Notes under the pieces: model-generated
Seen by the model: the letters and a program-made list of their open reading frames with translations, nothing else
What the model was told of the DNA's origin: nothing
Databases searched by the model: none
Source: Hemileia vastatrix
Lineage: Eukaryota; Basidiomycota; Pucciniomycetes; Pucciniales; Zaghouaniaceae
Length of the DNA stretch: 64,000 nucleotides
Direction of reading: 5' to 3'
Assembly: GCA_030280995.1 (NCBI GenBank)
Contig: JASXTE010000045.1
Coordinates: 1 to 64,000, forward strand
Made by a program: the position numbers and the translations under genes
In this document: positions 24,760 through 36,849 of the stretch, in pieces
How the letters are laid out: each line of letters starts with the position of its first letter
Position numbering within the stretch: the stretch's first letter is position 1

Positions 24760-25612
24760 GTAACAACTTCATCAGTACAAATACCAATGATAAGAACAAC
24801 CAGATGACTTTTTACAATCATACTGACAATAAATTCAACTTGAATACGACAGCTTTCAAATCACACATCATCAGTTCAAATAATTATCCTAATCAAGAAC
24901 AATTTACCTTTGATAGGAACAAATATTACAATCTAAATGGTAAGTGCTTTGTATGATTCATTTTATCAACTCTTCAACTTTATAACTTTGTGTCATCAGC
25001 ATTTTTTACATTTACAAGGATACAATTGAAGGTCGGTAAAATCGATTTATTGAGTTCTTTTCTTTTCTTTTCCATCCATGTATTACATTAGATGTTCCTT
25101 TGCAACCGATATCGTCTAAAAGTTTAAATGAAACATTCACAATCGGTGCACAAGAGCAATCAAGTAATCTGTTGTCACCAGCAGTAAATCAATTAACTCA
25201 CATGTCAAGTCAGACAGTTAGTAAATCCAACGTCAAAAATGTTCACAAAGATACAAGTTATTTAATAGAACCAATGAAAGAAGTTCTCCTTTCAAAGCAC
25301 ACGGATGAGCTTACCTCAGTTAACACCAACAATCTTCAAAGGAACAAAAAAGCATCTTCAACCAATAAATGTCGACGCTTTTCACGAGCAGTATTCACTG
25401 AAGATCAACGAATTGGCTTGGAAGATGCATTTCAAGCCAGTCAGTACATTCTCAAAGGTCGAAGAACACAGTTAGCTCAAAGTCTTGGATTAAGTGAGCT
25501 TCAAGTTAAGGTTTGGTTTCAAAATCGACGAATGAAATGGCGATCAACCAACGAATATCAATCTGGGTGTGCAAAAAATTTATTATCCGGCCAAAGCAAT
25601 CACTCTCAATGA
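24519..25612 (+). CDS. NKL-class homeobox protein, H2.0/HLX-like
   Basis: Two exons (24519-24939, 25092-25612), spliced in phase, encode 313 residues. Right at the N-terminus is an engrailed-homology-1 repressor motif, FSIERIL (about residues 12-18), which in this class recruits Groucho. A poly-Asn run (about residues 67-82) is encoded by an AAC repeat. The homeodomain lies at about 234-293: SRAVFTEDQR at its start, a helix 2 LAQSLGLSELQ, and recognition helix VKVWFQNRRMKWR. The combination of SRAVF and VKVWFQNRRMKWR is closest by eye to H2.0/HLX, with DBX as the alternative. Expected role: a DNA-binding repressor in development. Helix 1 has an unusual extra-looking stretch (EDAFQASQYILKG), so the gene is divergent. 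Confidence 0.85.
24710..24757 (+). repeat. Coding AAC/CAA microsatellite
   Basis: About 15 tandem AAC units inside the homeobox gene, preceded by CACCACCACC, encoding a poly-Asn run. Length is probably polymorphic. Confidence 0.85.
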
Positions 25613-25716
25613 CAAAATGAACAATTGATACTTTTATTTTCAATCGATGACCATTTGTTAAATGTGTTGCAACATCTGCTCTATAATGTAATTAATTTCG
25701 ATTTAATTCTCGCTTG

Positions 25717-25722
25717 AATAAA
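25717..25722 (+). terminator. Poly(A) signal AATAAA
   Basis: Canonical hexamer 105 bp after the homeobox stop codon, followed by a T-rich stretch. Confidence 0.5.
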
Positions 25723-26049
25723 CATTTTTTCAAAACATGATTCAGTCAAACGTGAGTCCATATTTCCAAACAAAATAAATTCACATTTTACAAGGTTAAA
25801 GAAGAATAAAAGCGCTTTCTATTGGTCGACATGAGAAAAGTTTGTTCTGACTGCCTGCCAAACAAAGTCCAGACAAAACAACTTTGTTTTCATTGGTTTT
25901 TATTCATTGGAAAAGAATTTCAGATGAGAGTACAAAGATTAAAAGTGATAATTATGATAACAAAAAATTTGTTTATTCAAATCATCGATTACATAAGTTT
26001 TTGCAATGGCTGGATATAAGTTCAGCAGAGAGAAGAGAAATTCGATCAT

Positions 26050-26806
26050 TCAGTCATCTAGGAGAGTTGGTAGCTGTATCTTGCAATTTGTCGAAATCAA
26101 GTAGAATCTCTTGTCCTTTTGGAATAAATTGGTCAAATGAAGCTGACCTAAAAAGCTGAAGGTGTCAATGTTAATGAGACATCTTTTATTCATCAAGATT
26201 GGTTCTTTGAAAATTTCTCCAAGGATGCCAGCAAAGGAGGACAACCAATGGTGTCTTGTTGAAGGTAGAAAATCCCCAAATACTCTGATGATGGTCAATC
26301 AACTGATACATAATTTGAAGATGGAGAAGCTGCCTCTTGAAACGTTCTTTTCTTCCAATCATTGAAATCTCTGATGATTGTTCATCTTATTGGGCGTATT
26401 GCGTAACATCATCATTCACAGTGCATCCAATTTCTGTGATGAAAGTTTACTTACCAATTCGCCCATGGTTGGTCGGGATCATAGACCTCATTCGATGAAC
26501 AAGTTACAATGAAATCCGTTGATCGCTAGGACGTCGATCTGAAAAGAACCATTGTCAACAAACTGAATAGTTCATCTCAATTTCCACGAGTTTCTATGGT
26601 GATGTCTTCATTCAAAACGCTTATTCTTGATAGATAAACAAGGTATGCCATGGAAGAAACTACTTGCAACACTCGTTGAAATTTCAAAGACCACAGGGCA
26701 TTTTGTATGATCATCATACGACCCGAAGGACAAGAGAACCATTTTCGATGAATACAACCCCAATACAGCAAGTTGCAGCTACCAGCTCTCCTAGATGACT
26801 GACGAT
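26050..26806. repeat. Inverted pair of about 85-bp related segments
   Basis: Plus-strand 26050-26135 and minus-strand 26806-26715 both begin cagtcatctaggagag, then tggtagctg, ttgc, tcgaaa and tctcttgtcctt in the same order. The first 16 bases are identical; later parts have substitutions and small gaps. Both read SHLGELVA in one frame. They may be remnants of duplicated exons or of a mobile element. Confidence 0.6.
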
Positions 26807-27214
26807 TAACAATTATTCGCCACTGAAGATATACAGAGGTAGATTTTGTTATGATCATTGGTTTTTCACTCATTTCAATGTTTTTTTTCATTTTTCGGTT
26901 CATTGTTTTCCAATGAATCATCCTGTTGTTGTGACTGAAGAGCATCCTTTGTCTGGTTGTTTTCACAACCATTATTTCTCATTGAATCTGCAACAACTCA
27001 ATGTCAAAATTGAAAATAAAAGTGAATTTTTCAAAACTTAACGAAGTGACTTTTTGTTTTTGTCTAAGCAAGTTGCAAATGAAAGTCAATTCAGCAGAAC
27101 AAAAGAACACCGGAAACGATAATGCTGCTAAAATTAGTTTAATTTGAAATTGAAATTTAGATTTTAGAAATTGCCAGTCAAAATACCGTGGAATGTAATT
27201 GTAATTCTCTAAAT

Positions 27215-29065
27215 TTATAAAAGAGCCTTCACTGCGTTGACGATACAGTTGGCACTGATACCATATTTTTCAACAAGTACAGCAGGTGGTCCTGATCGTG
27301 GAAGTTCTCGAACGCACAAATGAGTCATGGAAATGGAATTGTTAGCTTGTGCAGCAAGAACAGCAGCCACAGCATCGCCAATTCCACCTTCAGGATAGTG
27401 ATCTTCAACAACCACCACCTTGTTACCAGCTTCTTTTGCATTTGCAATGATTGCATCAGCATCGAGTGGTTTGATGGTAAATGGATCAAGAACTCGAATG
27501 TGAATACCTTGACTTTTAAGATTGTCAGCAGCTGTAATTGCTTCATGCAAAGTAACACCTGCTCCGACAACCAAAACTTTGTCAGACTCGCCATTAGAAC
27601 GAAGAACATGAGCTTCGCCAATTTTGAAGACTGTATCATTTGGATAGACGACTGGTGTTGCCGGTCGTGAAGTACGTATGAAGGCGATGCCGAACTTTTG
27701 AGCGGCAAGTTCGACTGCTCTTTCAGTTGAAACAGCATCAGATGGATAAAAAACAGTTGAACCGGGAATGGATCTAAACATTGCCAAATCTTCAAGTGCC
27801 ATTTGTGATGGTCCATCTTCACCAATAGAAACACCACAATGGGATCCAACACACTTGATATTTGCTTGTGAAATTGCACCCATTCTCAATTGATCAAAAG
27901 CACGAGAAAAGAATGCAGCGAATGTTGATACGAATGGAATAGTTCGACCTCGACATCCTGCTCCAGTTGCTACGCCAACTAAGTTTTGTTCTGCAATGAA
28001 GCATTCAATATAACGATCTGGGAATGCTTTTTTGTAAGTTTCTGAGAATGTAGAATTCTTAGTATCTCCATCCAAAGCGATGACACGTGGGTTGACTTTT
28101 CCAAGTTTAATCAATGCATTACCATAAGTTTGTCTAGTTGCAATTTTTTCTCCTAACTTGTAATTAGGGGCTTCGGACAATTGCACTGTCAAGTCAACAG
28201 CTGGAACTGGGGTAAATGGCTTTGGAGGTGGAACTGGACCGGGTGAATCAGCAAGTGGTCGAAGGCTAGCAATCACTTGAGTTGCTTTATCACCAAGTGG
28301 TTTTCCATGCCAATTGTCCATGTCTTCAATGCCAACAAGACCCTTTCCTTTGAAAGTTTTTGCAATGAGAGCTTGAGGTTTGCCTTGGACGGTAGCAAAT
28401 TCAGCAAATGTTTGGCTAAGAGCACCAACATCATGACCATCGACTACTCTCGATTCCCAGCCAAAGGATTTAACACGAGCATCGTAAACATCTAAATTGT
28501 GCCCAAGTGATGTAGCCTCAGATTGACCGAGTCGATTGATGTCAAAAATGGCGACTAAGTTGTCAAGTTTGTAGTATGATGCAAAGTTGAGAGCTTCATA
28601 AATGGAACCTTCAGCTGACTCTCCATCACCAATCAAACAATAGACTCGGTAGTTAGCTTTATCAATATACTTTCCAACGTAAGCCATTCCTGCGGCAACA
28701 GAAAGTCCTTGACCAAGAGAGCCAGTGGCTACATCAACGAAATTCAATCTAGGAGTTGGGTGACCCTCGAGATCAGAATCAATTTTACGTAGATTGAGCA
28801 ATTCATTGATTGGAAAAAGACCAGCTTCAGCCCATGCTGCATAGAGGATGGGAGCCGAGTGACCTTTAGAAAGGACGAATCGATCAGCGCCAGCGGCCTT
28901 GGGTTCAGTGGTTGAGTATTTCATAACATCAAAAAATAAGACAGACATAATTTCTGCCATAGAAGCACATGATGTTGGATGTCCAGATTTGGATGCATTA
29001 GTTGATTCGATAGAATGAATTCGAAGTCGATTGGCAATTGCAGCAAGTCCTTTGAGGTCAGCCAT
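27215..29065 (-). CDS. TKT: Transketolase
   Basis: Single exon, 616 residues, the normal animal length. It moves two-carbon units between sugar phosphates in the non-oxidative pentose phosphate pathway, using thiamine diphosphate and a divalent metal in the cytosol. Seen in order: [20 protein letters not shown] near residue 30, [31 protein letters not shown], then the thiamine-binding [17 protein letters not shown] ending DINRLGQ at about 150-185. The second half has [42 protein letters not shown] and a C-terminal domain with [15 protein letters not shown] set the start at 29065 (MADLKGL), matching the family. A further in-frame extension upstream lacks conservation, though an organelle-targeted alternative start cannot be ruled out. 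Confidence 0.95.
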   Translation of the reverse strand: MADLKGLAAIANRLRIHSIESTNASKSGHPTSCASMAEIMSVLFFDVMKYSTTEPKAAGADRFVLSKGHSAPILYAAWAEAGLFPINELLNLRKIDSDLEGHPTPRLNFVDVATGSLGQGLSVAAGMAYVGKYIDKANYRVYCLIGDGESAEGSIYEALNFASYYKLDNLVAIFDINRLGQSEATSLGHNLDVYDARVKSFGWESRVVDGHDVGALSQTFAEFATVQGKPQALIAKTFKGKGLVGIEDMDNWHGKPLGDKATQVIASLRPLADSPGPVPPPKPFTPVPAVDLTVQLSEAPNYKLGEKIATRQTYGNALIKLGKVNPRVIALDGDTKNSTFSETYKKAFPDRYIECFIAEQNLVGVATGAGCRGRTIPFVSTFAAFFSRAFDQLRMGAISQANIKCVGSHCGVSIGEDGPSQMALEDLAMFRSIPGSTVFYPSDAVSTERAVELAAQKFGIAFIRTSRPATPVVYPNDTVFKIGEAHVLRSNGESDKVLVVGAGVTLHEAITAADNLKSQGIHIRVLDPFTIKPLDADAIIANAKEAGNKVVVVEDHYPEGGIGDAVAAVLAAQANNSISMTHLCVRELPRSGPPAVLVEKYGISANCIVNAVKALL

Positions 29066-29542
29066 ATTTAATTGGATAGACAAGGATAAAAGAAAAGCAG
29101 TTGAATCAAGGCAAAGAAAATTCCAGGGAACAAGTGGTATAATAAGAGATTGTCTTCTGCCGGGATTTAGCAACTGGTGGTGAGATGTTCACGTTGAGAT
29201 CACAGGTTTGGAAAAGCGCCATCTAGCAGGTAGCGCTAAATTTCGCCAGTCAAACTTTGAATCATTTAAAATCATTTTAACTGCGGCGACTGAACATAGA
29301 AAGAGCCTGACAGTAGGGGTTATTTCGCGAAGAATCCAGTGGTTTCATAAGATAATTGATCTTTAAAGAAATCGCGCAGCACATAAGTTGGAAAAATAAA
29401 ACGATTCGAACCCTTTTGAATTATTATTTATTACTTTTAAGCATGATTCTTTACACTAAGGACCTTCAAAAACAAACAAACTAATGATTTTTATCGAATT
29501 TCATTGCTCGATAAATGGTTTGATAAAACTAAGTGTTGACAC
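29066..29542. promoter_or_regulatory. TKT upstream / Mic60 downstream spacer
   Basis: About 480 bp between two minus-strand genes. It contains gcgccatctagcag at 29216-29229, a CTCF-like core on the minus strand. Confidence 0.4.
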
Positions 29543-31104
29543 TCATTCCATCAATGTTAGTGAAACTGATGATGCTTGAGCTTGAATTAATCTAGCAGCT
29601 TGTCTGATTTCTAAGTGAGTTCTAACATCTTTAATCCAGTCGGCAGCAACTTTTCTTGATGCACCTTGTAATTGATTGGCATAACGAAGAGACATTTCTA
29701 GATTACGATGTCCCAAGTAATAACGAACACGTGCGAGAATTTCATGTGTATCCCACTTTGAAGTGTCCACGGGTTCATCAGCTAATTCTTCTTTCGTTAT
29801 CGTTATAGCTGAGTCAATAATCAACAAAGATCTTGTGTAGGAAAGTATGTATTGCCAGAGAGAACCACCTTCATTTCCAATGAGCGACAACCTTCGAGCT
29901 TGTTCGTCAACTTTTCTAAATCGTTCGATGAGTGCATCTTCGGAGTAAAGACCCCTTGTCGACAATTCGTCTTTCTTCGAAGCAACACTCTCGATGGCTA
30001 ACTTGACAAGAGTCCCGGTATTTTTACTTGATATTAATGATTCAAGGAGAGGCATAATACTATCATTTATTATTTTCTTGGAACCAGATGATACACCAAC
30101 AGACGGATCAGACTTGAGTGCTTCATTTAGTTCTTGACACAGGAACCAAAGTTGTCGCAGTGATGCTTCTTCCTTATCCAGACTTTGACGAGCTGGAAGA
30201 GATCATTGAAGAAATGATATAAAAAATCAAACATTTCAAATTCGAAAAGACTGTACTTACCCGATAAAACTTTTTCTATTTCCGTTATTCTCGAAGCTGA
30301 GTCTGCTATCTGACGTTGTTGATTTAGTTCTTTTTCCGAAAGACGTTCTTCTAAGGTTAGTTGAAAGCTTCTGGCGAGTTCTTGCTCTTGCAACATCAAC
30401 TGTTCATTTAAGTAATCATTAAGAGCCGAAAGTTGGATCTTCAGCTGTTCCCTCATCTCTGCATGTATACGATTCTGAACTTCAAGCGGAAGATCAGCTA
30501 ATCCATTCAACATATGATCAGTATTTTCACTGGGTTTTTTGATAGATGGAATTTCATTGATCGAATTACTTTCCACAGTTGAAATAGGATGATTTTGAGC
30601 ACTATTTTCAGGCTCTTTCACAGGTGGAATTTCATGTCCCTGTATCTTCTCTTCGGATGGAAGTGGTTTATGTTTAGTACTTTCTTCAGGTCCCTTCACA
30701 AAAGCAAGTTCACGGATCTGAGAACTTTCTTTTGTTGGAACTTGATATTTGGCAGTCTTTTCCACAGGTAGAAATTCATCAACAGTTGGAAGTGGTTTGC
30801 TTGTGGGTTTGCGTAATAGAGAAGGTTGTACATCATTTCCTGGTAACTTGTTTGATGTCAGACTTCGAATTTCATTAAGAACATATTCCGGTATAATTTT
30901 ATTTTCCCACTGGTTGACTTGAGCAATATAAGTATAAATCGAAACAATTACAACAGTCGGGACAGTAACGAACACAATAACCTTTTTCAGCGTCGAATCA
31001 GCTGATTGACGATGCCCTTTGGTGACATCGCTAGAGAAAGATCGAATTCGCCGGGCAAATCTTACAGATGGGAGTGTCTTGGACAAAAATTTGGATAAAA
31101 CCAT
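29543..31104 (-). CDS. MIC60: MICOS subunit Mic60 (mitofilin)
   Basis: Two exons (31104-30261 and 30192-29543) with matching phase encode 497 residues. It is the core scaffold of the mitochondrial inner-membrane MICOS complex, holding cristae junctions. Visible: an Arg/Ser-rich import leader (residues 1-35), one membrane helix at about 42-62 (VIVFVTVPTVVIVSIYTYIA), a Pro/Glu/Lys-rich segment of imperfect repeats at about 95-195, a coiled coil at about 205-275, and the conserved mitofilin signature region at the C-terminus (LARVRYYLGHRNLEMSLRY, VAADWIKDVRTHLE). It is shorter than the roughly 700 residues of many animals, mainly through a shorter coiled coil. Mic10, a partner subunit, is encoded at 48.5-48.8 kb in this window. 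Confidence 0.92.
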
Positions 31105-32480
31105 AATTTCTGTCAGTTTATTTGATGGTTAATTGAGAAAAGATGACAAGGATAAACGTTGACCCACTGAGATAACCTAAAGGACAAATATTCTTTGGCA
31201 ATGCCGTGTGTGAGTAGACAGACTTCTTGTTACCACTGCACTTTGAAGGCGCTGCTGGCTAATGGCAGTTTGAACTGGTTACAAGGACCGCATTGAACTG
31301 CAGTTCTCAGTAGAGAGACAACTCGAAAAAGAGATAAAACCACATGAGGCAGTTCTTTTTCGGTCCGAGCAATTGTGCCTCCTGGTGTGTTAATAATTTA
31401 CAAGTCAATTCGCAATTTACAATTTACCGAAAAGAATGATCAAAATCAAATTGATCCACTGTATCTTTAGCATGATGCACATCAAACAAGTGTAAATATC
31501 TGATGAATACATGTCAACATACAAGGTCATGGATTAGATATCATTATTTTCCCTCAATTTTGATTAACACTGATGATTGTGCCTTCCTAATGAGTAGAAA
31601 TCGGATTTGAAATCTATCTTAGTGATCATTAATGTGCTTCAATTTGACTGTACAGATATTTGTAAAGAAAATTAAGCATGATGATTGAAAATAGTTATAT
31701 TACAGTGAAATATTTGATGAATTGGCTCGAGCAAACAATTAATGCACGAAATCCAGTTTGATCCTGTCAATCCTGTTTCGTCGAATCGTCAAGTGGTATT
31801 TTCATCATTTGAAGATCAATGCCGAAGCCAATGATGAAGGTTTTATTTAATTTTTTCTTCTTCGTGATACACGTGTCTAATGTTATTCCTAAACGATTCA
31901 TTAGGTACACTTTGGCCATCGCTCATTATTATTTGTGGAATGTTTTCCGAATAATTCATGAACCGAAAGATGGACTTTCAATATTTTCCTCTGTTATCCT
32001 GTCTGTTTGAAGAGTAAACAGATACAAGCAACCATTTTAACGGATGAAAGTATTAATTTAACAAAGTGTGTTGGAAAATGCAAATTTAAACTTTGCTAAG
32101 ATTTTCTAAGCTTGATTAAGGAGGTTAATTCTGTTGGAGAATTAAATTGACCAAAGTCAAAGTAGCATCGTCTCGACAAATGAAGTCAGGCTGATCATTG
32201 GTTCCAAGAAAAGTTAGATTAAAAGAATTTCTCTGAAAATTTTCAATAAACACACTGTTAAAGTGTGAATTTTCCACAGATGATGGTCAAAAACTAACTA
32301 AAACTAAGGCGATTTAGGAAAGAGTAAAATTTTCAAGAAGAAACTTTTCCTTTGACGGGTTAAACTTGACGAGACAAAAGTGTTTGTCTGGAATGTTTCC
32401 ATCAAATAGTATCGAATGACTCTTAAAAACAGTTAAATCTTCTTTGTATTCCTTTGATGTGCATCGACTAAGTATCTCAC

Positions 32481-32535
32481 AGTTAAAATAGAGTTAAAAT
32501 AGAGTTAAAATAGAGTAAAAATAGAGTGAAAACAG
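32481..32535. repeat. 11-bp tandem repeat, five copies
   Basis: Unit agttaaaatag: the first three copies are exact and the last two are diverged (agtaaaaatag, agtgaaaacag). Confidence 0.85.
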
Positions 32536-34486
32536 CCTGATGTGTCGGTCCTATTGATCTTTATACATTTTAAATGTTCATCTATTTATCTCAGTTAGAG
32601 GTTCATTAGAACAGACAAGTGATTGCTACTTTTTACTTGTCTCATTGGACAGCCATTTTGTCTCCTATTAAATGTGTTATGAAGTTCAATTCAAAGGAGA
32701 TGACATCGTGTCTCCAGGCTTCTTTGTGATTATGAGATGAAAAGTGACTGTCATGTGGAGAATGTGTGACTAAAGTTTCATGTGTGATGCAAGATGGGTG
32801 ACTTTGAAATGTGAAATAGTTGACTTTTACCACTGGGTATGTGCATTATGTTAAGTGTGTCTAGTTACATCATTTATGCAAATTTATCGATTTCCCTGTA
32901 AGGAGATGAAAAATGCAAGTAGTAGTGAATTTATGAGTGAGTGAGTTAGTTTGTCATGTGTTTGTACAAGTGAGTGAGATCAATCGATGAACATATACAT
33001 TCAGGTGGTGATCGCGTGCGACGTTTGTAAAGAAGGAGACAACAATTAAATTGCCGGTTGGGAGACTGTGAGTCGGTGAGACAGTGCAAAGAGAAACAGC
33101 AACAAAAGACAAAAGGCAAAGATATTAAAATGTAGAAAGAAAGAGAGAGAGAGAGGAAGACAAGCATACACTTTGTACCAGGACTGATGAATGAACTGTC
33201 ATTCTGAGTAAAAGTTGTGCATTATAATGTGTGTCTGTGGATGACCAAAGGTACAATCCATTAGATATATTCGAACAGATCATTTGGTAATTTTCTCTTC
33301 TCTTCACTCTTTTGATCTATTGCATTTAATCTACCTTTCGGTGGACACGAGCCGAAAATTTGTATGATCAGACTGAGAAACATGTATGTATTCAAGGATA
33401 CGTGTTCATTTGTCGAACTGTTCAGGCGTACAAAGTGACAAAGTCGCAATGCACACTCTTTGTCTGTATGTCTGTGTGAACACTATACAAAAGTAATATA
33501 TATTTAAAGTGATCGAATAGTTAAACTATCGAGTTTTAATCTTGAGTGTATTTTGTTGGATAATGTGACTTAAAGTGTCTACTCTGTTAGCCATGTTTGT
33601 TACCCTGATTGAACTCTGTCCCGTGGTGACTGAGGGCGTTGAGATGGAGAAGAAGAAGAAGTAAAAGAAGCAAAAGATGAAGAAGAAGAGGAAGAAAAAG
33701 AAGCCATACGACAAGCAGAAAAAAATTGCAAAATCTACATGAAAAAGATCGATGGTAAGACTTGCGTATGTATAAAATTCATATAACTCAAGTGACATAA
33801 AAATATACTCAAAAGAAATGAAAAAGGGCATGAGATGGTTGCCACGAGAGATGACTAGGTCAGCTAATGATGTGACCTTCAGAACAGTCACTCGAACACA
33901 ATCGACAAGTTTGTATGTTTATGAAAGGAAGAGAATGAAGGAAAGAATGAGTGAATGAATAGTTGCAATGGAAAAAAAGATCAAATCCATGTGAAGAAAA
34001 AAGAAGAAGCAAAAAAAGGACAAGTGGAGGAAAATAAAGTGTAGAAAAGTGCAAGAGTCAACTGACAGATGCAAACTGTCACGCGGTTCTGAAAAGCCAA
34101 GTGCAAAGTACAAGGTTTACAAGTTGGCTTTTTCGATGACTCGGCAGTCACAACTCGAGTGAGGGTAGAAGGCGACAGAGACAACAGGAAAGAGAAAAAT
34201 ACAGAGAAAGAGAGACAACAAAGACAACACACACACACAAACACACACAAACACACACAAATACACACTTTGAGATTGAACTGCAAGTAAAGAAATGAGA
34301 CTGAAGAATCAAAATATCAAAAGTAAAAAGAGATGATGAAGATTAAGAAAGAGACAAATAGAATGAGACACAGACAGAGAAGAGGGTAAAAGTTTGTGGC
34401 AAATATTTTGTACCACCACTGGCAAAGTAAGTAAGTAACTTTCATTGTCTGAGTGAGCCAGACAAACATGTACACTCGTGATGTTG

Positions 34487-34487
34487 T

Positions 34488-34542
<55 letters not shown>
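34487..34542. repeat. (GAT)n microsatellite
   Basis: About 18-19 tandem GAT/ATG units in intergenic DNA. Confidence 0.9.
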
Positions 34543-35259
34543 GACAAACAACCAACAACCGGCAACAACCGAAGGTACAATTAGATCACAAGGGGAAACA
34601 AGTCAAAGAGGCGAAGGCAAAGAAAGAAAAGAAAGAAAAGTAAAATAACAACAACAATCTCTAGAACCGTCACCAAGATCACGAGTGTAACAAGCACTCA
34701 ATGTGTGTGGAGGTATACAATTCATGTGGAGGGAAAAAGAACAAGACTTACACAGTGAGGAGTAAAAGAAAAGATACTTTGTCACTCTACTGTTCTCGTA
34801 GGTTTTCATGGAATTTGCTTTTGGCGTAGAAAAGGGACCAGCAGGAGAAGAAGAAGAAGAGAAGGAGAGAAAGAAGAGTGAAGGCCCATCACCAATTCTT
34901 GGTAAGACGCTCCTCTTTTTTTCTTTCCTCTTTCTCTCCAGGCATTTGGTCTTCCTTTTTCAAGAATCAGAATCAAGGACAACTCGACTGACGAGTATGC
35001 AGCCGGCTGTGTCTGGCCATAGCTGTGTATGTTAACAGAACTTCCTTTGCTGCTCTTTACAGATACGGGTAAATCACTTTTTTTGTTGCGCTGCTCTTTC
35101 TCTTCTTCTTTCTCTTCCTCTTCTTCTTCTTCCTCTTCTTTCTCTTCCTCCTCATCCTCTTCTTCTCATGCTTGAACTCTCCTGAAAACCGCTCAAAATG
35201 TGTCTCACAGAGGTTTCAAATAACACTCTCCAACAAATAAATTAACCAAAAGGAATACT

Positions 35260-36849
35260 TTATTGAGACTTCCATCGAGATATAAACCTAATGCGAACAG
35301 GATTATTAGCTTTGTTTACAAGTGAAATACTTGGCATGACTTTATCTCGAGGATCTAATGATGTACAAATAAAATTACGAAATATTGTTGCTAGAATAGC
35401 TTTTTCTTCCATCAGGGCAAATCGTTGACCAATGCAATTTCGTGGTCCTTGTGAAAAGGGAATGTATGCATATGGATGAAATTTACTGTTTGAAAGATAA
35501 AATCGATCAGGATCAAATACTTCCGGTCTTGGCCAATGAATTGGATCTTTATGAATGGCTGTGATAGCGATACACATTTCACATCCAGCAGGAACAGTAA
35601 AATTGCCCAATTTAAAATCTTTATCAGCAAATCGTGTAATCATTGGTACAGATGGAAACATTCTCAAACCTTCTTTTATAACTGCTTCAGTATAAGTTAA
35701 TTTTTTTAAATCTTCACCAGTTAAATCACCTTGAGGATCATTTTTATCTTGAAAGATTGAATCAACTTCATCACGTACTCTTGATTGAATGTCAGCATGA
35801 TGACCAAGTAAATAAGTTATCCAAATGGTACTCCAAGCAGTTGTATCATGTCCAGCTACCATGAAAGTATTTACTTCTTCTCGAATATTCTCGATAGTAA
35901 ATTCTTTCGGTCTCATCAAATGTTCACGAATCAATGTATCCATGAAAGGTTTTTTATTTCGGCGAAACTTTTGATCTTTTTGATTCATCTCATCATTATC
36001 AAGTAAATTCACTTCTTGATCTTCAACAATTTCACTCATACGAGTTTTAATGACATCTTCGGTGAAACTCTTCATCTTTGTCAAACAATCATTCATCAAT
36101 TTACCCTTTGATGTTCGATAGTAGTAAGAATCAATCCATTGCCATGGAATGAACATTCTTTCAGCTGTTAAACCTGAAAGTTTGTGAAATGAATCACTGT
36201 AAGCAACGTCAGAATCATTTTGAGAACCTACACGTATACCCATGGCTGTTTCGGATATGATGTTGAGTGCGCAATTAAGTATAGGTATTTTAAGGTCTTC
36301 AATGATATTTTCTTCATTTTCAGATGATAATTGATCCAATGCTTTGAGTAGACTTTTGATGTTCTTATTCATTATGGGTAAAAACGATTCCAATACATTA
36401 TTATGAAAAGCAGGTTGAAGCATCCTTCGATTTTCTGACCATTTTTTAGCTTTTGCCGTGACCAGTCCTTCACCCAAAAAATTTCGAGCAAGATCGTAAA
36501 TCTGACCTTTGTTCAGTACTTCTCTGGAACTTAGAACTTGCTCTGCTATTTCTGGTGAAAAGATAACAACGAACGACTTTGGTCCAATCCATAAATTCCA
36601 AAATCCACCATCTTCACCGTAAACTGATCGTGGATTTATCAGGGTAAGTGAATTGAACAATTCTTGTATTGTATCTGGAATAGAATTGGTTCTTCGAAAT
36701 GTATGAAATATCAACCACCATGCATCACCAACCAGGCCAAATGTTGATTTGAACCCTGGCAATTGATTAACTCTCTGGATGAATCTGATTCGGTTGATAA
36801 CAATGTATGATAATGTGAAAATTGACACAAATATAACTATCGGATGCAT
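35260..36849 (-). CDS. Cytochrome P450, CYP4 clan
   Basis: Single exon of 529 residues. A hydrophobic N-terminal anchor (IVIFVSIFTLSYIVI) places it in the endoplasmic reticulum. Key blocks: WSENRRMLQPAFH (helix C), AGHDTTAWS (helix I oxygen-activation motif, about 330), EGLRMFPSVP (ExxR), the PERF-like region FDPDRF, and the heme loop FSQGPRNCIGQ with the Cys ligand near 470. CYP4-clan enzymes commonly hydroxylate fatty acids, hormones or xenobiotics; the substrate here cannot be read. I set the start at the first ATG, 36849. It is divergent to the FPPS-like gene, with 448 bp between the starts, so the two may share a promoter region. No damage seen. Confidence 0.93.
   Translation of the reverse strand: MHPIVIFVSIFTLSYIVINRIRFIQRVNQLPGFKSTFGLVGDAWWLIFHTFRRTNSIPDTIQELFNSLTLINPRSVYGEDGGFWNLWIGPKSFVVIFSPEIAEQVLSSREVLNKGQIYDLARNFLGEGLVTAKAKKWSENRRMLQPAFHNNVLESFLPIMNKNIKSLLKALDQLSSENEENIIEDLKIPILNCALNIISETAMGIRVGSQNDSDVAYSDSFHKLSGLTAERMFIPWQWIDSYYYRTSKGKLMNDCLTKMKSFTEDVIKTRMSEIVEDQEVNLLDNDEMNQKDQKFRRNKKPFMDTLIREHLMRPKEFTIENIREEVNTFMVAGHDTTAWSTIWITYLLGHHADIQSRVRDEVDSIFQDKNDPQGDLTGEDLKKLTYTEAVIKEGLRMFPSVPMITRFADKDFKLGNFTVPAGCEMCIAITAIHKDPIHWPRPEVFDPDRFYLSNSKFHPYAYIPFSQGPRNCIGQRFALMEEKAILATIFRNFICTSLDPRDKVMPSISLVNKANNPVRIRFISRWKSQ

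Larger units (their letters stand above)
25613..27214. other. Intergenic region with an inverted pair of related segments
   Basis: About 1.6 kb between the homeobox gene (+) and transketolase (-). Two related segments in opposite orientation lie at about 26050-26135 and 26715-26806 (see findings). Otherwise no gene recognised. Confidence 0.45.
31105..35259. other. 4.2-kb repeat-rich region without recognisable genes
   Basis: Lies between the starts and ends of two minus-strand genes (Mic60, P450). It contains five copies of an 11-bp repeat (32481-32535), GAGA tracts (33137-33154), (CA)-rich clusters (34229-34266), a 19-unit GAT repeat (34487-34542) and polypyrimidine runs at 35095-35166. Many short frames are simple-repeat artefacts such as poly-His or poly-Ser. 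Confidence 0.45.

Noticed and set aside
34309..34580. Poly-His and poly-Ser frames
   Set aside because: They are readings of the GAT microsatellite in alternative frames.
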